The notes: generated by a model not told the origin, from the letters alone. 61,362 bases of DNA from Klebsiella pneumoniae (GCA_945860725.1 CAMAQZ010000006.1:1-61362); one strand, 5' to 3'; numbered from the stretch's first letter, positions 43,936-55,088 are shown. Program-made: numbers and translations.

Positions 43936-44844
43936 ATGAAGTACGGTTACATCGGTCTTGGCAACCTCGGCAAACACCTTGCGGCCAGCCTGCGTCGTGC
44001 GGGCTTCGAGGTCGTGGTGAACGATCTCGATCGCGACGCAGCGAAGTCGCTGCTCGAGGCCGGCTGCACTTGGGCGGCTTCGCCGCGGGAACTCGCTTCG
44101 CAGGTCGATTGCGTGATCACCTGCCTGCCGTCGCCCGCCGCATCCAACACGGTGCTGACGGGTCCGGATGGCGTGCTGCAGGGGCTGCGTCGCGGCGGCA
44201 CTTGGATCGAGATGAGTACCACCGACGAGCGTGAGATCAAGCGCATCGCGGCGCTGGCCGCCGACCAAGGCATCGCGACCCTCGAGTGCCCGGTGACGGG
44301 CGGCGTGCATCTGGCGGCCCAAGGCAAGATCACCGTGCTAGTGGGCGGTGAACAAGCGGTGTTCGAAGCGCACCGGCCCGCTCTCGCAGTCATGGGCGGC
44401 CAGATCTTTTATATGGGTGAACTCGGCAAGGCGAGCGTCATCAAGGTCATCACCAACATGCTCGCCTTCATCCACCTCGTCGCCTGCGGCGAGGCCTTGA
44501 TGCTCGCCAAGCGCGGCGGACTCGACCTTGCGCAGGCGTTCCACGCCATCCAGGCGAGCTCCGGCACCAGCTTCGTGCACGAGACCGAGGGTCAACTCGT
44601 GCTCAACGGCAGCTACGACATCAATTTCACGATGGACCTCGCCTGCAAAGACTTAGGCTTCGCCTATGAGTACGGCCGCAAATTCGGTGTGCCGCTCGAG
44701 CTCGCGGGGCTCACCGAGCAGATCTTCCGGCGGGGTCGTTCGCAGTATGGCAGCGAGGCGCAGTCCACCCAGATCGTGAAGCTGCTGGAGGATGCGCTCG
44801 GCACCGATTTGCGGGCGCCCGGGTTCCCCTCCAAGCTCAGCTGA
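43936..44844 (+). CDS. Beta-hydroxyacid dehydrogenase (3-hydroxyisobutyrate/tartronate-semialdehyde type)
   Basis: This 302-residue NAD(P)-dependent enzyme has the Rossmann motif GYIGLGNLG (4-12), the substrate motif [13 protein letters not shown] (118-130) and catalytic Lys170 with Asn174. The family interconverts a beta-hydroxyacid and its semialdehyde. Coupled to the enolase-superfamily enzyme by a four-base gap, it may process the product of that dehydratase. The 3' end overlaps convergent cobT by eight bases. Confidence 0.87.
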   Translation: MKYGYIGLGNLGKHLAASLRRAGFEVVVNDLDRDAAKSLLEAGCTWAASPRELASQVDCVITCLPSPAASNTVLTGPDGVLQGLRRGGTWIEMSTTDEREIKRIAALAADQGIATLECPVTGGVHLAAQGKITVLVGGEQAVFEAHRPALAVMGGQIFYMGELGKASVIKVITNMLAFIHLVACGEALMLAKRGGLDLAQAFHAIQASSGTSFVHETEGQLVLNGSYDINFTMDLACKDLGFAYEYGRKFGVPLELAGLTEQIFRRGRSQYGSEAQSTQIVKLLEDALGTDLRAPGFPSKLS

Positions 44845-46693
44845 CGGCGCGCGGTGCGAACAGTTCGGCGAACTGGTTGATCATGGCGGGCCCGAGCTCC
44901 TCGGTGCTCGCGATCGCCACTGCGCGGGAGTAGTAGTCGCCCACCTCGTGTCCGATGCCGATCGCAGCCAGTTCGACCTCGCCGCGTCGCTCGATCCAGC
45001 GGATCACATCGTGCAGGTGCTGGTCGAGATAACCGCCCGGGTTGGCGGAGAGCGTCGCCTGGTCGAGCGGCACGCCGTCAGAGATCACCATCAGGATCTT
45101 CCGCTGTTCGCGCCGCGCCCGCAGTCGCTGGTGCGCCCACCACAGCGCCTCACCGTCGATGTTGTCCTTCATCAATTCGTCCTGCAGCAACAGCCCGAGG
45201 TTGCGCCGCGCGCGCCGCCAAGCGGTATCGGCGTCCTTGTAGATGATGTAGCGGACATCGGTGAGCCGCCCCGGGTTTCGGGGCGCACCGGCGGCGATCC
45301 AGTCCTTGCGGGCAAGACCCCCGTCCCAGTCGCGGGTGGTGAAGCCCAGGATCTCCGTGCGCACACCGCAGCGCTCCAGCGTGCGCGCCAGCAGATCCGC
45401 ACAGAGCGCGGTGAGCAGGATCGGACGGCCCCGCATGGAGCCTGAATTGTCGAGCAGCAGCGTCACGACCGTATCCTTGAAGTCGATCTCACGCTCTTGG
45501 CGGAATGCGAGCGGTGCGATCGGGTCGGTGAGCACGCGCGTGAGCCGCGATGGATCGAGCACGCCTTCGTCGAGATCGAAGTGCCAGCCGCGCCGTTGCT
45601 GCGCGAGCAGGAAGCGCTCGAGCTTGCGGGCGAGCCGCGCGACGATCGCCGGCAGTTGCCGTGCCTCAGCATCGAGTTTCGCGCGCAGATCATCGAGCGT
45701 CACAACATCGGAGAGATCGCAGGCGTCACGGACCTCGTCATGGAGGGTGGTGAAGATGCGATAGTTTCGATTCGGGTGATCGGCCTCGTCGGCGTTGATG
45801 CGGCTCAGCCGCTGCCCCTCGGGCGCTTGCTGCTCCGGGCCGTTGGCGCCCTCCGCCTCGGGCGAGGCGGGTTCGGCGAGCGGCTGCTGCGGCTCGATCC
45901 CCGGCTCCTCCTCATCGGCGATCTCGCGCGCTTCTTGCACCTCGGGCGCTGGCAAGTGGTCAGGCTTGGGCGCAAAGGGTGGGCGGCGTGCGGGTCGATC
46001 GGCGCTCTGCGGACCACCCTCGGTGCTCGGCTCCGGTGGGGGTGGGTTGAGTTCGTGGCCGAGCCCGAGCGCGCGCAGGATGAGTTGCTGCTCACGCGCG
46101 AAGGCGTCCTGGTCGGTGGCGCTTGCGAAGAGCAGGGGTAGGGACTTCCCCAGCCGCTGCTCGAGGAACGGCCGCCAACGCGCGTCCAATGTGGCCGCTT
46201 CGTCCGGTACGGGTATACCGCCGAGATCGGCGCGCACCAACAGCGCGAGCGCTTGCGTCATCGCTGCTGAACCGTCTGCTGGACCGCGCAGCGCACCACT
46301 GCGTTGCAGTTCATCGCGCAACGCAGCATCGACATTGATGGCGACCCCGGCGAGGTCGCGCGCACCGAGCGATAGGCAGCGCGCATCCTCCAACGCATCG
46401 TACAGGTTGCGCGCGCGCATCCCTGCGGGCCGATGGCGTGCATGAACCGCCGGGTCGTGGAAAGCCCACCGTAGCGCGAGACGGTCGGCTTGACCGCGGG
46501 TCAAGGCGAGGGCTGCCGGGGTCAACGCGGTCGGCGCGGGGGGCAGCAACATCTTGGTGCCCTCGAGTCGCGGTCCCGAGGTGCTGAAGATCACCTGCAG
46601 CTGCGGATCGGCTGCGAGGGCTCGGGTGGCGGGCGCGAGCGTCCGCTCGAAAGGGTTCGGCGTCGCAGGCTTGGCGCCGGGCGTCGTCGTCAC
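44837..46693 (-). CDS. cobT: Aerobic cobaltochelatase subunit CobT
   Basis: This 618-residue protein has an N-terminal CobT region, an acidic Pro/Glu-rich linker (about 215-295) and a C-terminal von Willebrand factor A domain with the metal motif DNSGSM (415-420). With CobS it forms the ATPase that drives CobN to insert cobalt into hydrogenobyrinate a,c-diamide in the oxygen-dependent B12 pathway. Its ATG overlaps the cobS stop by four bases. CobN is not in the window. Location beside corrinoid methyltransferase genes suggests cofactor supply for them. Confidence 0.94.
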   Translation of the reverse strand: MTTTPGAKPATPNPFERTLAPATRALAADPQLQVIFSTSGPRLEGTKMLLPPAPTALTPAALALTRGQADRLALRWAFHDPAVHARHRPAGMRARNLYDALEDARCLSLGARDLAGVAINVDAALRDELQRSGALRGPADGSAAMTQALALLVRADLGGIPVPDEAATLDARWRPFLEQRLGKSLPLLFASATDQDAFAREQQLILRALGLGHELNPPPPEPSTEGGPQSADRPARRPPFAPKPDHLPAPEVQEAREIADEEEPGIEPQQPLAEPASPEAEGANGPEQQAPEGQRLSRINADEADHPNRNYRIFTTLHDEVRDACDLSDVVTLDDLRAKLDAEARQLPAIVARLARKLERFLLAQQRRGWHFDLDEGVLDPSRLTRVLTDPIAPLAFRQEREIDFKDTVVTLLLDNSGSMRGRPILLTALCADLLARTLERCGVRTEILGFTTRDWDGGLARKDWIAAGAPRNPGRLTDVRYIIYKDADTAWRRARRNLGLLLQDELMKDNIDGEALWWAHQRLRARREQRKILMVISDGVPLDQATLSANPGGYLDQHLHDVIRWIERRGEVELAAIGIGHEVGDYYSRAVAIASTEELGPAMINQFAELFAPRAVS

Positions 46694-47700
46694 AGGACCT
46701 TGATGTGCGGGGCAGTGAGCGGCAGGTCCACGCCGAAGGCGCGCTGGTAGAACTCGGCGATGACCGGTCGTTCGAGTTCATCGCAGCGATTGAGGAAACT
46801 GACGCGGAACGCGGCGCCCACATCCTCGAAGATCCGGGCGTTCTGCGCCCAAGTGATCACCGTGCGCGGGCTCATCACGGTGCTGATATCCCCGTTCATG
46901 AACGCATTTCGGGTCATATCCGCCACCCGAACCATCGCCTTAATGGTGCGTTGACCGTCGGCGTCACCGTAGCCCTGTACTTTGCCCGAGACGATCGAGG
47001 CCTCGACCTCGTGTTGCAGGTAATTGAGCACTGTCACGATGGACCATCGATCCATCTGGCCTTGGTTGACCTGCTGGGTGCCGTGGTAGAGACCGGAGGT
47101 GTCGCCGAGGCCGATGGTGTTGCTGGTCGCGAACAGGCGGAAGTGGCGGTTGGGGGTGATGACACGGTTCTGGTCGAGCAGGGTGAGTTTGCCGCTCGAC
47201 TCCAGCACGCGCTGGATGACGAACATGACATCCGGCCGGCCGGCGTCGTATTCGTCGAAGAGCAGCGCCACGGGGCGCTGGATCGCCCAAGGCAACAGGC
47301 CTTCGCGGAATTCGGTGATCTGGCGACCGTCCTTCACCACGATGGCGTCGCGACCTACGAGGTCGATGCGACTGACATGGCCATCGAGGTTGATGCGGAT
47401 GAGGGGCCAGTTAAGGCGCGCTGCGACTTGTTCGATGTGGGTGGACTTGCCGGTCCCGTGGTAACCCTGAACCATGACCCGCCGGTCGTGGGCGAAGCCG
47501 GCCAAGATGGCAAGCGTCGTCTGCGGGTCGAAGTGATAGGCCGGATCGATCTCCGGGACATACTCCGAGCGCTCGCTGAACGCCGGTACAGCCATGTCGA
47601 GCGGAACGCCGAACTCCCGTGCAGCAACGCTGCGGTCGGGGGTCAGGGCAAGCAGAGAATCAGTATCGTCACGCATCGGGCGTTCTGTTTGTGCTGTCAT
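46690..47700 (-). CDS. cobS: Aerobic cobaltochelatase subunit CobS
   Basis: This 336-residue MoxR-type AAA+ ATPase has Walker [10 protein letters not shown] (79-87), Walker [11 protein letters not shown] and the sensor [11 protein letters not shown]. The N-terminus has the CobS segment [19 protein letters not shown]. It partners CobT in cobalt insertion. I chose the ATG at 47700; an ATG seven codons earlier and one at 47676 are possible, and no ribosome site decides. A much longer frame exists but only because the antisense strand of the divergent MttB gene is open. The gap to that gene is 54 bases. Confidence 0.93.
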   Translation of the reverse strand: MTAQTERPMRDDTDSLLALTPDRSVAAREFGVPLDMAVPAFSERSEYVPEIDPAYHFDPQTTLAILAGFAHDRRVMVQGYHGTGKSTHIEQVAARLNWPLIRINLDGHVSRIDLVGRDAIVVKDGRQITEFREGLLPWAIQRPVALLFDEYDAGRPDVMFVIQRVLESSGKLTLLDQNRVITPNRHFRLFATSNTIGLGDTSGLYHGTQQVNQGQMDRWSIVTVLNYLQHEVEASIVSGKVQGYGDADGQRTIKAMVRVADMTRNAFMNGDISTVMSPRTVITWAQNARIFEDVGAAFRVSFLNRCDELERPVIAEFYQRAFGVDLPLTAPHIKVL

Positions 47701-47728
47701 TGGTCTAAATGGGAATGCCATAATACCG

Positions 47729-47739
47729 CCAATCCAAAT
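47729..47739. promoter_or_regulatory. Shared 11-base motif in the cobS/MttB divergent promoter
   Basis: CCAATCCAAAT here is identical to 7092-7102 in the sox-operon/regulator intergenic region. It lies between divergent cobS and the third MttB gene, close to a -10-like CATAAT at 47719-47724 and upstream of AGGAG at 47741-47745. It may be a common operator half-site; one match could be chance. Confidence 0.3.
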
Positions 47740-47754
47740 TAGGAGTCCCGATTC

Positions 47755-49314
47755 ATGAACGCAGATGTGCAGGGCGCCCGTCGCCCGTCCGGTCGTGATG
47801 CCCGCCGCGCCCAACGCTCGGGTCCGTTGCCGGAGCATCTGCGCCCTGTCCGCCCCGGCATGCCGAGCGGGCGGTTCCAACCGCTGACGCAGGCAGGCGT
47901 CGAGCAGATCCACCAGACTGCGCTCCGGTTGTTGTGGGAAGTCGGGCTCGGTGATGCCACCGACACTGGCATCGAGGTCATGACCGCTGCCGGCTGCACA
48001 CTCAACGATGCGGGTCGTCTGCTGTTTCCGCGCGCCCTCGTCGAGGACACCATCGCCAAGGCCGCGCGTCGTTTCCCGCTCTTCGGGCAGGACCCGCGCC
48101 ACGACATGGAGCCTTGGGGCAAGCGCGCTTACTTTGGCACTGCGGGCGCGGCCGTCAACATGGTCGATGCCAACGGCAGTTACCGCGAATCCACCATCCG
48201 CGACCTCTACGACATCGGTCGCATCGTCGACATGATGGAACACATCCACTTTTTCCAGCGCGCCGTGGTGCCGCGTGATATCCCGGATCCGTTCGAAATG
48301 GACTTCAACACCTGCTACGCCGCGGTGATGAGCACCACCAAGCACGTCGGCAGCAGTTGGGTCCACCCCGACAACCTCGAAGCCTCGCTGCAGATGCTGC
48401 ACAGCATCGCGGGCGGCGAGGACAAATGGCGCGAGCGACCTTTCGTCAGTCAGTCCAACTGTTTCGTCGTGCCGCCGATGAAGTTTGCGGCCGATGCCTG
48501 CCGTTGCCTCGAGGTCGCGGTGCGCGGCGGCATGCCAGTGCTGTTGCTGTCGGCGGGTCAAGCCGGTGCCACCGCGCCTGCTGCGCTCGCGGGCGCGCTC
48601 GCGCAGGAAGTCGCCGAGGTGCTCGCCGGGCTTGTCTATGTGAACGCCATCAAGCCGGGCGCTCCGGCGATCTTCGGCACTTGGTGCTTCGTCTCCGACC
48701 TGCGCACCGGTGCGATGTCGGGCGGCAGCCCCGAGCAGGCGCTGCTGTCCTCGGCAGCCGGCCAGATGGGGAACTTCTACGACCTCACGACGGGCACCGC
48801 CTCGGGCATGACGGACTCGAAGGTGGCGGATGCGCAATCGGCGGGCGAGAAAGCCCTCAACCATGCACTCGTCGGTCACTCGGGCGCCAACATGATCTAT
48901 GAATCGGCAGGCATGCACGCGAGCCTGCTCGGTTTCTCGCTTGAGAGCCTGATCATCGACAACGACATCATCGGCGCCACGCAGCGCACCATCAGAGGCA
49001 TCGAGGTCAACGAGGAGAAGCTCTCTTTCGAGACCATCAAAGATGTCTGCCTCAACGGCCCGGGGCACTACCTCGGCAGCGCCCAGACGCTCGAGCTCAT
49101 GCAGACCGACTATCTTTATCCTGTCATCGGCGACCGGCGCAGCCCGAACGAGTGGATGGAGCAGGGGTCGATAGATGCCTTGCAGCGTGCCGCGATGCGC
49201 GTCCAGGAAGTCCTCGCCGAGCACTATCCTGGGCATGTCCCGGAAGCCATTGACGCCGCCATCCGTCAAAGATATCCGGTAAAGCTCGATCGGGCGGCGA
49301 TGTTCAAGCGCTGA
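47755..49314 (+). CDS. MttB-family corrinoid methyltransferase, pyrrolysine-free (paralogue 3, divergent)
   Basis: This 519-residue MttB-superfamily protein has no internal amber codon. The barrel is recognisable ([56 protein letters not shown]) but its second half ([39 protein letters not shown]) departs from the other two, suggesting a different substrate. An Arg-rich leader ([14 protein letters not shown]) resembles that of paralogue 1. The start has AGGAG nine bases upstream. It is followed after four bases by a DMGDH-like gene, the same pairing as at 40218, and diverges from cobS. Confidence 0.9.
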   Translation: MNADVQGARRPSGRDARRAQRSGPLPEHLRPVRPGMPSGRFQPLTQAGVEQIHQTALRLLWEVGLGDATDTGIEVMTAAGCTLNDAGRLLFPRALVEDTIAKAARRFPLFGQDPRHDMEPWGKRAYFGTAGAAVNMVDANGSYRESTIRDLYDIGRIVDMMEHIHFFQRAVVPRDIPDPFEMDFNTCYAAVMSTTKHVGSSWVHPDNLEASLQMLHSIAGGEDKWRERPFVSQSNCFVVPPMKFAADACRCLEVAVRGGMPVLLLSAGQAGATAPAALAGALAQEVAEVLAGLVYVNAIKPGAPAIFGTWCFVSDLRTGAMSGGSPEQALLSSAAGQMGNFYDLTTGTASGMTDSKVADAQSAGEKALNHALVGHSGANMIYESAGMHASLLGFSLESLIIDNDIIGATQRTIRGIEVNEEKLSFETIKDVCLNGPGHYLGSAQTLELMQTDYLYPVIGDRRSPNEWMEQGSIDALQRAAMRVQEVLAEHYPGHVPEAIDAAIRQRYPVKLDRAAMFKR

Positions 49315-49318
49315 GCCG

Positions 49319-51775
49319 ATGTCCCTCCCCAGTCATGCCAACGTGGTCATCGTCGGCGGCGGAGTGGCCGGCTGTTCGATCGCCTATCATCTGACGAAGA
49401 TCGGTATCACCGACGTCGTCCTGCTCGAGCGCAAGCAGCTCACCTGCGGAACCACTTGGCACGCGGCGGGCCTCGTCGGCCAGCTGCGCGCCACGCGTAA
49501 CCTGACCGAGCTCGCCAAGTACACCGCGGAGCTCTATCGATCGCTCGAAGCCGAGACCGGGCAGGCGACGGGCTTCAAGCAGAACGGCTCGATCAGCGTC
49601 GCCAAGACCCACGCGCGTCTCGAGGAACTCTATCGCGGCGCCTCGATGGGCAAAACCTTCGGACTCGAGATCGATCTGCTCTCGACCGCCGAGATCCATG
49701 AGCGTTGGCCGCTTCTCGAGGTCAGTGATCTCGTCGGCGGCATCTTCATCCGCAAGGACGGCCAGACCAACCCCATCGACACCACGCAGGCCTTCGCCCG
49801 CGGTGCGCGGATGCGCGGCGCCAAGATCCTCGAGAACACCAAGGTCACAGGCATCCGGATCGAGAAGGGGCGCGCGGTCGGTGTCGACACCGAAGCCGGC
49901 TACATCTCGGCGGACACCGTCGTCATCTGCGCCGGCATGTGGTCGCGCGAACTCGGCCGTGCGGCCGGTGTCTCCATCCCGCTGCATGCCGCAGAGCACT
50001 TCTACATCGTCACCGAGCCGATCGCGGCGGTGCCGCCGAACCTCCCGGTGCTGCGCGTCTACGACGAATGTGCGTATTACAAGGAAGATGCCGGCAAGCT
50101 GCTGGTCGGCTGCTTCGAGCCCATCGCCAAGCCCTGGGGCATGGGCGGCATCCCCGAGTCCTTCTGCTTCGATTCGTTGCCCGAGGATGCGGAGCACTTC
50201 GAGCCCATCCTCGAAGCCGCCGTGCGCCGTGTGCCCGTGCTCGCGGATGCCGGCATCCAGCTTTTCTTCAATGGGCCAGAGAGCTTCACGCCCGACGACC
50301 GGTACTACATCGGCGAGGCGCCGGAAGTGCGCGACCTGTTCGTCGCCACGGGCTTCAACTCCGTCGGCATCGCAGCGAGCGGTGGCGCAGGCAAGGTCGT
50401 CGCGCAATGGATCCAGGACCGTAGGCCGCCGATGGACCTCGCGGACGTTGATATCCGGCGCGCGCTACCGTTCCAGTCGAACCGGCGGTATCTCCATGAC
50501 CGCACGGTCGAGACGCTGGGACTGCTCTACGCGATGCACTGGCCCTACTACCAGTATCAGACGGCGCGCGGCGCACGGCGCACGGCGCTGCACGACCGCT
50601 TGGTCGCCGCGGGCGCCTGCATGGGCGAGACCGCGGGTTGGGAGCGCCCCAACTGGTTCGCACCGCCCGGTGTCGAGAAGAAGTACACCTATTCGTACGG
50701 TCGCCAGAACTGGTTCGAACACTCGGGCGCGGAGTGCCGTGCGGTGCGCGACGATGTGGCCTTGTTCGACCAGACCTGCTTCGCCAAATATATGGTGCAG
50801 GGTCGGGACGCCTGCGCGGTGCTGAACCGCCTCTCGACCGGCGAGATGGATGTGCCGCTCGGCCGCATCGTCTACACCCAGTGGCTCAATGAACGCGGCG
50901 GCATCGAGGCCGACCTCACCATCACGCGCCTCGCCGAGAAGCGCTATCTGGTGGTCACCTCGGCCATCTCCCAGACCCGCGACCTCGCCTGGCTCACGCG
51001 CTACCTCGATGATCACCCGGACCTGCATTGCACCGCGACCGATGTCACTGCGGGCATCGCCATGCTGGGTGTGATGGGCCCCAAGAGCCGCGCGCTGCTC
51101 ACTGCGGTGTCGGGCGCCGATCTCTCGAACGAGGCGCATCCTTTCGGCTGGTCGCGCGAGATCGAGATCGGCTACGCGCGTCTGCGTGCGAGCCGCATCA
51201 CCTATGTCGGCGAACTCGGTTGGGAGCTCTACATCCCCGCTGAGCAGGTGCTCGATGTCTTCGAGCGTCTCACCGAGGCGGGGGCGGCGTTTGGGCTCAA
51301 GCACGCGGGCTATCACGCCATGGCTTCTTGCCGCGTCGAAAAAGGCTACCGTCACTGGAGCCACGACATCGCCGATGAGGACACGCCGCTCGAGGCGGGG
51401 CTCGGCTTCACCGTGGCCTGGGACAAGAAGGACGGCTTCATCGGCCGCGAGGTGTTGCTCGCACAGCGCGGTCGCGTGCTGCCGAAGCGCCTCGTGCAGG
51501 TGATGCTCGAGGACGCTTCCGAGACCGCGCCGCTCCTCTATCACGAGGAGCCGATCATCCGGGACGGCGTCATCGTGGGCTCCACGCGCTCGGGCGCTTG
51601 GGGGCATCGCATTTGCCGCTCCATCGGCATGGGCTATGTCCACTGCGATGCGGGCGTCACACCCGATTGGCTCGCCGCCGGTCGTTGGGAGATCGAGGTC
51701 GCGGGCGTGCGTCACGCGGCCCGCGCACAACTTGCGCCTTGGTACGACCCCAAGAGCGAACGCATCAAATCCTGA
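49319..51775 (+). CDS. Dimethylglycine/sarcosine dehydrogenase-like flavoprotein with GcvT domain (paralogue 3)
   Basis: This 818-residue protein has [10 protein letters not shown] (9-18), TTWHAAGL with His48 as expected covalent FAD site, a FAO_M linker (about 400-450) and C-terminal GcvT domains. TTWHAAGL is the variant closest to mitochondrial-type dimethylglycine/sarcosine dehydrogenase. It lies four bases after the third MttB gene and 12 bases before another paralogue, so two tandem dehydrogenases serve one methyltransferase: perhaps tertiary and secondary amine steps in turn. Electrons would go to an ETF, not seen here. Confidence 0.9.
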   Translation: MSLPSHANVVIVGGGVAGCSIAYHLTKIGITDVVLLERKQLTCGTTWHAAGLVGQLRATRNLTELAKYTAELYRSLEAETGQATGFKQNGSISVAKTHARLEELYRGASMGKTFGLEIDLLSTAEIHERWPLLEVSDLVGGIFIRKDGQTNPIDTTQAFARGARMRGAKILENTKVTGIRIEKGRAVGVDTEAGYISADTVVICAGMWSRELGRAAGVSIPLHAAEHFYIVTEPIAAVPPNLPVLRVYDECAYYKEDAGKLLVGCFEPIAKPWGMGGIPESFCFDSLPEDAEHFEPILEAAVRRVPVLADAGIQLFFNGPESFTPDDRYYIGEAPEVRDLFVATGFNSVGIAASGGAGKVVAQWIQDRRPPMDLADVDIRRALPFQSNRRYLHDRTVETLGLLYAMHWPYYQYQTARGARRTALHDRLVAAGACMGETAGWERPNWFAPPGVEKKYTYSYGRQNWFEHSGAECRAVRDDVALFDQTCFAKYMVQGRDACAVLNRLSTGEMDVPLGRIVYTQWLNERGGIEADLTITRLAEKRYLVVTSAISQTRDLAWLTRYLDDHPDLHCTATDVTAGIAMLGVMGPKSRALLTAVSGADLSNEAHPFGWSREIEIGYARLRASRITYVGELGWELYIPAEQVLDVFERLTEAGAAFGLKHAGYHAMASCRVEKGYRHWSHDIADEDTPLEAGLGFTVAWDKKDGFIGREVLLAQRGRVLPKRLVQVMLEDASETAPLLYHEEPIIRDGVIVGSTRSGAWGHRICRSIGMGYVHCDAGVTPDWLAAGRWEIEVAGVRHAARAQLAPWYDPKSERIKS

Positions 51776-51787
51776 GGACTTTGACAC

Positions 51788-54208
51788 ATGAAAACCCATG
51801 CTGAGGTGGTGATCATCGGCGGCGGCTCGGTCGGCTGCAGCGCGCTTTATCATCTGACGCAGCTCGGCGTGCGTGACGCCGTGCTGATCGAGCGCGACGA
51901 ACTCACGGCGGGCTCCACTTGGCATGCGGCGGGCAACTGTCCGAACTTCTCCACCTCCTGGAACCTCATTAAACTGCAGCGCCACAGCACCAAGCTCTAC
52001 TCGCAGTTGGGCGCGCGTGTCGGTTACGACATGAACTACCACATCACGGGCAGCATCCGGCTCGCACACACCGCGGACCGTGTGGACGAGTTCAAGCATG
52101 TGGTGTCGCAGGCGCGTGCACAGGGCATCGAGTTCGAGATGTTGAGCCCCGCTGAGATCCGCGAGCGGCACCCGTTCATCACCACCGACGATATTAAGGC
52201 GGGCCTCTTCGACCCCTACGACGGTGATATCGATCCCGCGCAGCTCACGCAGGCGCTCGCCAAGGGCGCGCGCGACGGTGGCGCGACCATCTATCGGCAG
52301 ACCCGCGTCACCGCCATCGATCGCACGCCTTCCGGCGAGTGGCGGATCACCACCGACAAGGGTGTCATCCAGACGCCCAAGGTGATCAACGCGGCGGGCT
52401 ACCGCGGTGGCGAAGTGGCCGCGATGGTGGGTGCGTATCTCCCCATCGTCACGCTCTCGCACCAGTACCTCATCACCGAAGACATCCCCGAGCTCGTGGC
52501 GCGCGGCGCCGAGCGGCTGCCGCTGCTGCGAGACCCCGATGTCAGCTACTACCTGCGCCAAGAGCGGCAGGGCCTCATCCTCGGCCCCTACGAGTGGGAC
52601 GCCAAGGCGCATTGGCTGGACGGTCTCCCGGACCAGTTCGCGAATCAGTTGTTCGACGACGATCTCGGTCGCATCGAGAAGTACATCGAGGCCGCCTGCG
52701 AGCGCGTGCCGATCCTTGGCACGGTCGGCGTCAAGCGTGTCATCAACGGGCCGATCCCGTACGCGCCGGACGGCAACCCGCTGCTCGGTCCGGCGCCGGG
52801 CCTACCGGGGTTCTATCATTGCTGCGCCTTCACCTTCGGCATCGCCCAGGCGGGCGGCGCCGGCAAACTCATTGCCGAGTGGGTCGCGCTCGGCCAGCCC
52901 GAATGGGACATGTGGCCGCTCGACTCGCGCCGCTACCTCGACTGCCACAACGATCGTTTCGTGCTCGCCAAGGCACTCGAGACCTACCAGCACGAGTACG
53001 GCATCGGCTATCCCGCCGAAGAGCGGCCTGCAGGCCGGCCCGCCAAGGCCTCACCCGCGTACCCGCGTCTGCGCGACAAGGGCGCGAAGTTCGGTGCGCG
53101 CGGCGGCTGGGAACGTGCGGTGTATTTTCCGGAAGCCGGCGACCCGGTGGGTCCGGAGGTCTCCTTCCGCAGGCCTGCATGGCATGCCGCGGTCGCCCGC
53201 GAGTGCGCGGCGGTGCTACAGCGCGTGGCCGTGCTCGATCTTCCGGGCTTCACCAAGTTCGAAGTCACGGGCGGCGGCGCAGCCGAATGGCTCGATCGCA
53301 TGGTGACGGGCGTCGTCCCGAAGGCGGGGCGTACCGCGCTCAACTATTTCTGCGCGCCGAACGGTGGCATCGTCACCGAGATGACGCTCACCACCTTCGC
53401 CCCGGATCGTTTCTGGTTGATCAGCGCCGCGGCGGGCGAGCGTCATGACGAGCACTGGCTGCGTGAGCACCTGCCGGCTGCGGGCGTGCGCCTCGACAAC
53501 CTCTCGGCGCGCTACGGCACGCTGATCCTCGTCGGGCCGCGCTCGCGCGAGGTGCTGGCAAAGCTCACCCGCGCCGACCTCTCGAACGCCGCGTTCCCTT
53601 GGCTCTCGGTGCGTGACATCGAGATCGGTTACACCCGCGCGACGGCGATGCGGGTGAACTATGTTGGTGAACTCGGCTGGGAGCTGCACATCCCTGCGGA
53701 ACATGTGCTGTCGGTCTACGATCTGTTGTGGGAGGCGGGCGCAGAGTTCGGCATCCACGACTTCGGGCTATACGCCATGGACAGCCTGCGTCTCGAGAAG
53801 TGCTACCGCGGTTGGAAGGGTGACCTCACCACCGAGTACACGCCGTTCATGTCCTCGCTCGATCGCTTCGTGAAGCTCGACAAGCCGGGTGGCTTCATCG
53901 GCGTCGAGGCGCTGCGTCGCGAGGCGGCGGCGGGTCCGCGCGAGCGTTTCGTGCCGTTGCTGGTCGATGCCACCGATGCCGATGCGGCGGCGGTGTCCAT
54001 CGTGTTCAAGGGCGACGAGCAGGTGGGGCTCGTGACCTCGGGCGGCTACGGCTACCGGCTCAAGCAGAGCATCGCGCTCGCCTACCTGCGCACTGACCTT
54101 GCGACACCGGGCACCGAGCTCACGGTCGAGATCCTGGGCGAACGCCGCCGTGCGGTGGTCGCTGTCGAGCCGCTCTACGATCCGCAGAACCTGCGTTTGA
54201 AGGCCTAG
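51788..54208 (+). CDS. Dimethylglycine/sarcosine dehydrogenase-like flavoprotein with GcvT domain (paralogue 4)
   Basis: This 806-residue protein has VVIIGGGSVG (7-16), STWHAAGN with His46 as expected covalent FAD site, and C-terminal GcvT domains. The start MKTHAEVV closely resembles paralogue 1 (MKTHARVV). It is last in the MttB-DMGDH-DMGDH unit. Its stop codon TAG shares three bases with the TAG of the convergent permease gene, the four bases CTAG serving both strands. Specificity among N-methyl amino acids cannot be assigned. Confidence 0.9.
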   Translation: MKTHAEVVIIGGGSVGCSALYHLTQLGVRDAVLIERDELTAGSTWHAAGNCPNFSTSWNLIKLQRHSTKLYSQLGARVGYDMNYHITGSIRLAHTADRVDEFKHVVSQARAQGIEFEMLSPAEIRERHPFITTDDIKAGLFDPYDGDIDPAQLTQALAKGARDGGATIYRQTRVTAIDRTPSGEWRITTDKGVIQTPKVINAAGYRGGEVAAMVGAYLPIVTLSHQYLITEDIPELVARGAERLPLLRDPDVSYYLRQERQGLILGPYEWDAKAHWLDGLPDQFANQLFDDDLGRIEKYIEAACERVPILGTVGVKRVINGPIPYAPDGNPLLGPAPGLPGFYHCCAFTFGIAQAGGAGKLIAEWVALGQPEWDMWPLDSRRYLDCHNDRFVLAKALETYQHEYGIGYPAEERPAGRPAKASPAYPRLRDKGAKFGARGGWERAVYFPEAGDPVGPEVSFRRPAWHAAVARECAAVLQRVAVLDLPGFTKFEVTGGGAAEWLDRMVTGVVPKAGRTALNYFCAPNGGIVTEMTLTTFAPDRFWLISAAAGERHDEHWLREHLPAAGVRLDNLSARYGTLILVGPRSREVLAKLTRADLSNAAFPWLSVRDIEIGYTRATAMRVNYVGELGWELHIPAEHVLSVYDLLWEAGAEFGIHDFGLYAMDSLRLEKCYRGWKGDLTTEYTPFMSSLDRFVKLDKPGGFIGVEALRREAAAGPRERFVPLLVDATDADAAAVSIVFKGDEQVGLVTSGGYGYRLKQSIALAYLRTDLATPGTELTVEILGERRRAVVAVEPLYDPQNLRLKA

Positions 54209-55065
54209 CGGCGCCCTTGGGCGCCGCCGCGCATCAGCAGCAGCGCGATCGCAGCTGAGGCGACCATCAGGAACACGCTCACCGCGTTCAGCACCGGCGT
54301 CGCGCCGTCACGCATGCGGCCGTACATCATCACCGTGAGCGGTGAGTCGGCGCCCACCAGCATCAGTGTCGTGTTGAAGTTCTCGAAGGACATGAGGAAC
54401 ACGATCGCTGCCGAACCGATCATCGCCGGCCGCAGATAGGGCAGGGTGATGGTGGCGAGCACGGCGGGGCGTGAGGCGCCCAAGTTGTAGGCGGCCTCTT
54501 CGAGCGTGCGATCGAAGCGCTTAAGACGCGCGCTGATCGTGAGGGTGGAGATGGCGATCAGGTAGGAGACCTGGCCGAGCACGACCAACGGCAGGCCCGG
54601 CCGCAGGAACTCGGCCTCCCAGCCGAAGACATCCCCCAAGAGATCGGCGACCCGGCTCGCGAAGGCGAGGATGGAGATGCCGAGGATCACGCCCGGGATC
54701 ACGAGCGGGATCAGCATCATCAACGACAGCAGGCCCTGACCCCGGAAGCGCATACGCTCCATAAGGAAGGCGTTGGTCGTACCGACCACCACCGAGAGCA
54801 GCGTCACCCAGGCCGCGACGAGCAGGCTCGTCAGGATGCTGCCCATGAGTTCCTGGTCTTTGAAAAGACCGGTGCGGCCTTGTGTCTCGTCGCCCGTGAA
54901 CCAGTCGAGCGTGAAGCCCTGCCAAGGCGGCGCGGGGTAAGCCGCGTCGTTGAAGGCGAAGGCCGCCACGGTCGCGAGCGGCAGAAAGAGGAACACGAGG
55001 AAGGCCGCGACGAAGACGACCGTCGCGATGCGCAGCCAGAGCGGGCGGGGGAGCGAGGGGATCAT
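54205..55065 (-). CDS. ABC transporter permease (PotC-like)
   Basis: This 286-residue inner-membrane protein has about six hydrophobic segments and the EAA loop (LEEAAYNLGASRPAVLATITLP) contacting the ATPase. It belongs to the polyamine/spermidine-type permeases; related systems carry betaines or opines. The ATG giving MIPSLPRPLW was taken; the open frame upstream lies in the other permease gene. It is last in the five-gene transporter operon. Confidence 0.88.
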   Translation of the reverse strand: MIPSLPRPLWLRIATVVFVAAFLVFLFLPLATVAAFAFNDAAYPAPPWQGFTLDWFTGDETQGRTGLFKDQELMGSILTSLLVAAWVTLLSVVVGTTNAFLMERMRFRGQGLLSLMMLIPLVIPGVILGISILAFASRVADLLGDVFGWEAEFLRPGLPLVVLGQVSYLIAISTLTISARLKRFDRTLEEAAYNLGASRPAVLATITLPYLRPAMIGSAAIVFLMSFENFNTTLMLVGADSPLTVMMYGRMRDGATPVLNAVSVFLMVASAAIALLLMRGGAQGRR

Positions 55066-55088
55066 GTGCGGTGGTGCAGGCGCATGGA

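Noticed and set aside
47701-49269. N-terminal extension of CobS by about 520 codons on the minus strand
   Set aside because: It is antisense to the third MttB gene and CobS homologues start near 47700. The frame happens to be open because of base composition.
35174-49314. Pyrrolysine (in-frame amber) in the MttB-family genes
   Set aside because: All three reading frames run uninterrupted over full family length (519-522 codons), and no pylT- or pylS-like gene is seen, so these are non-pyrrolysine members.
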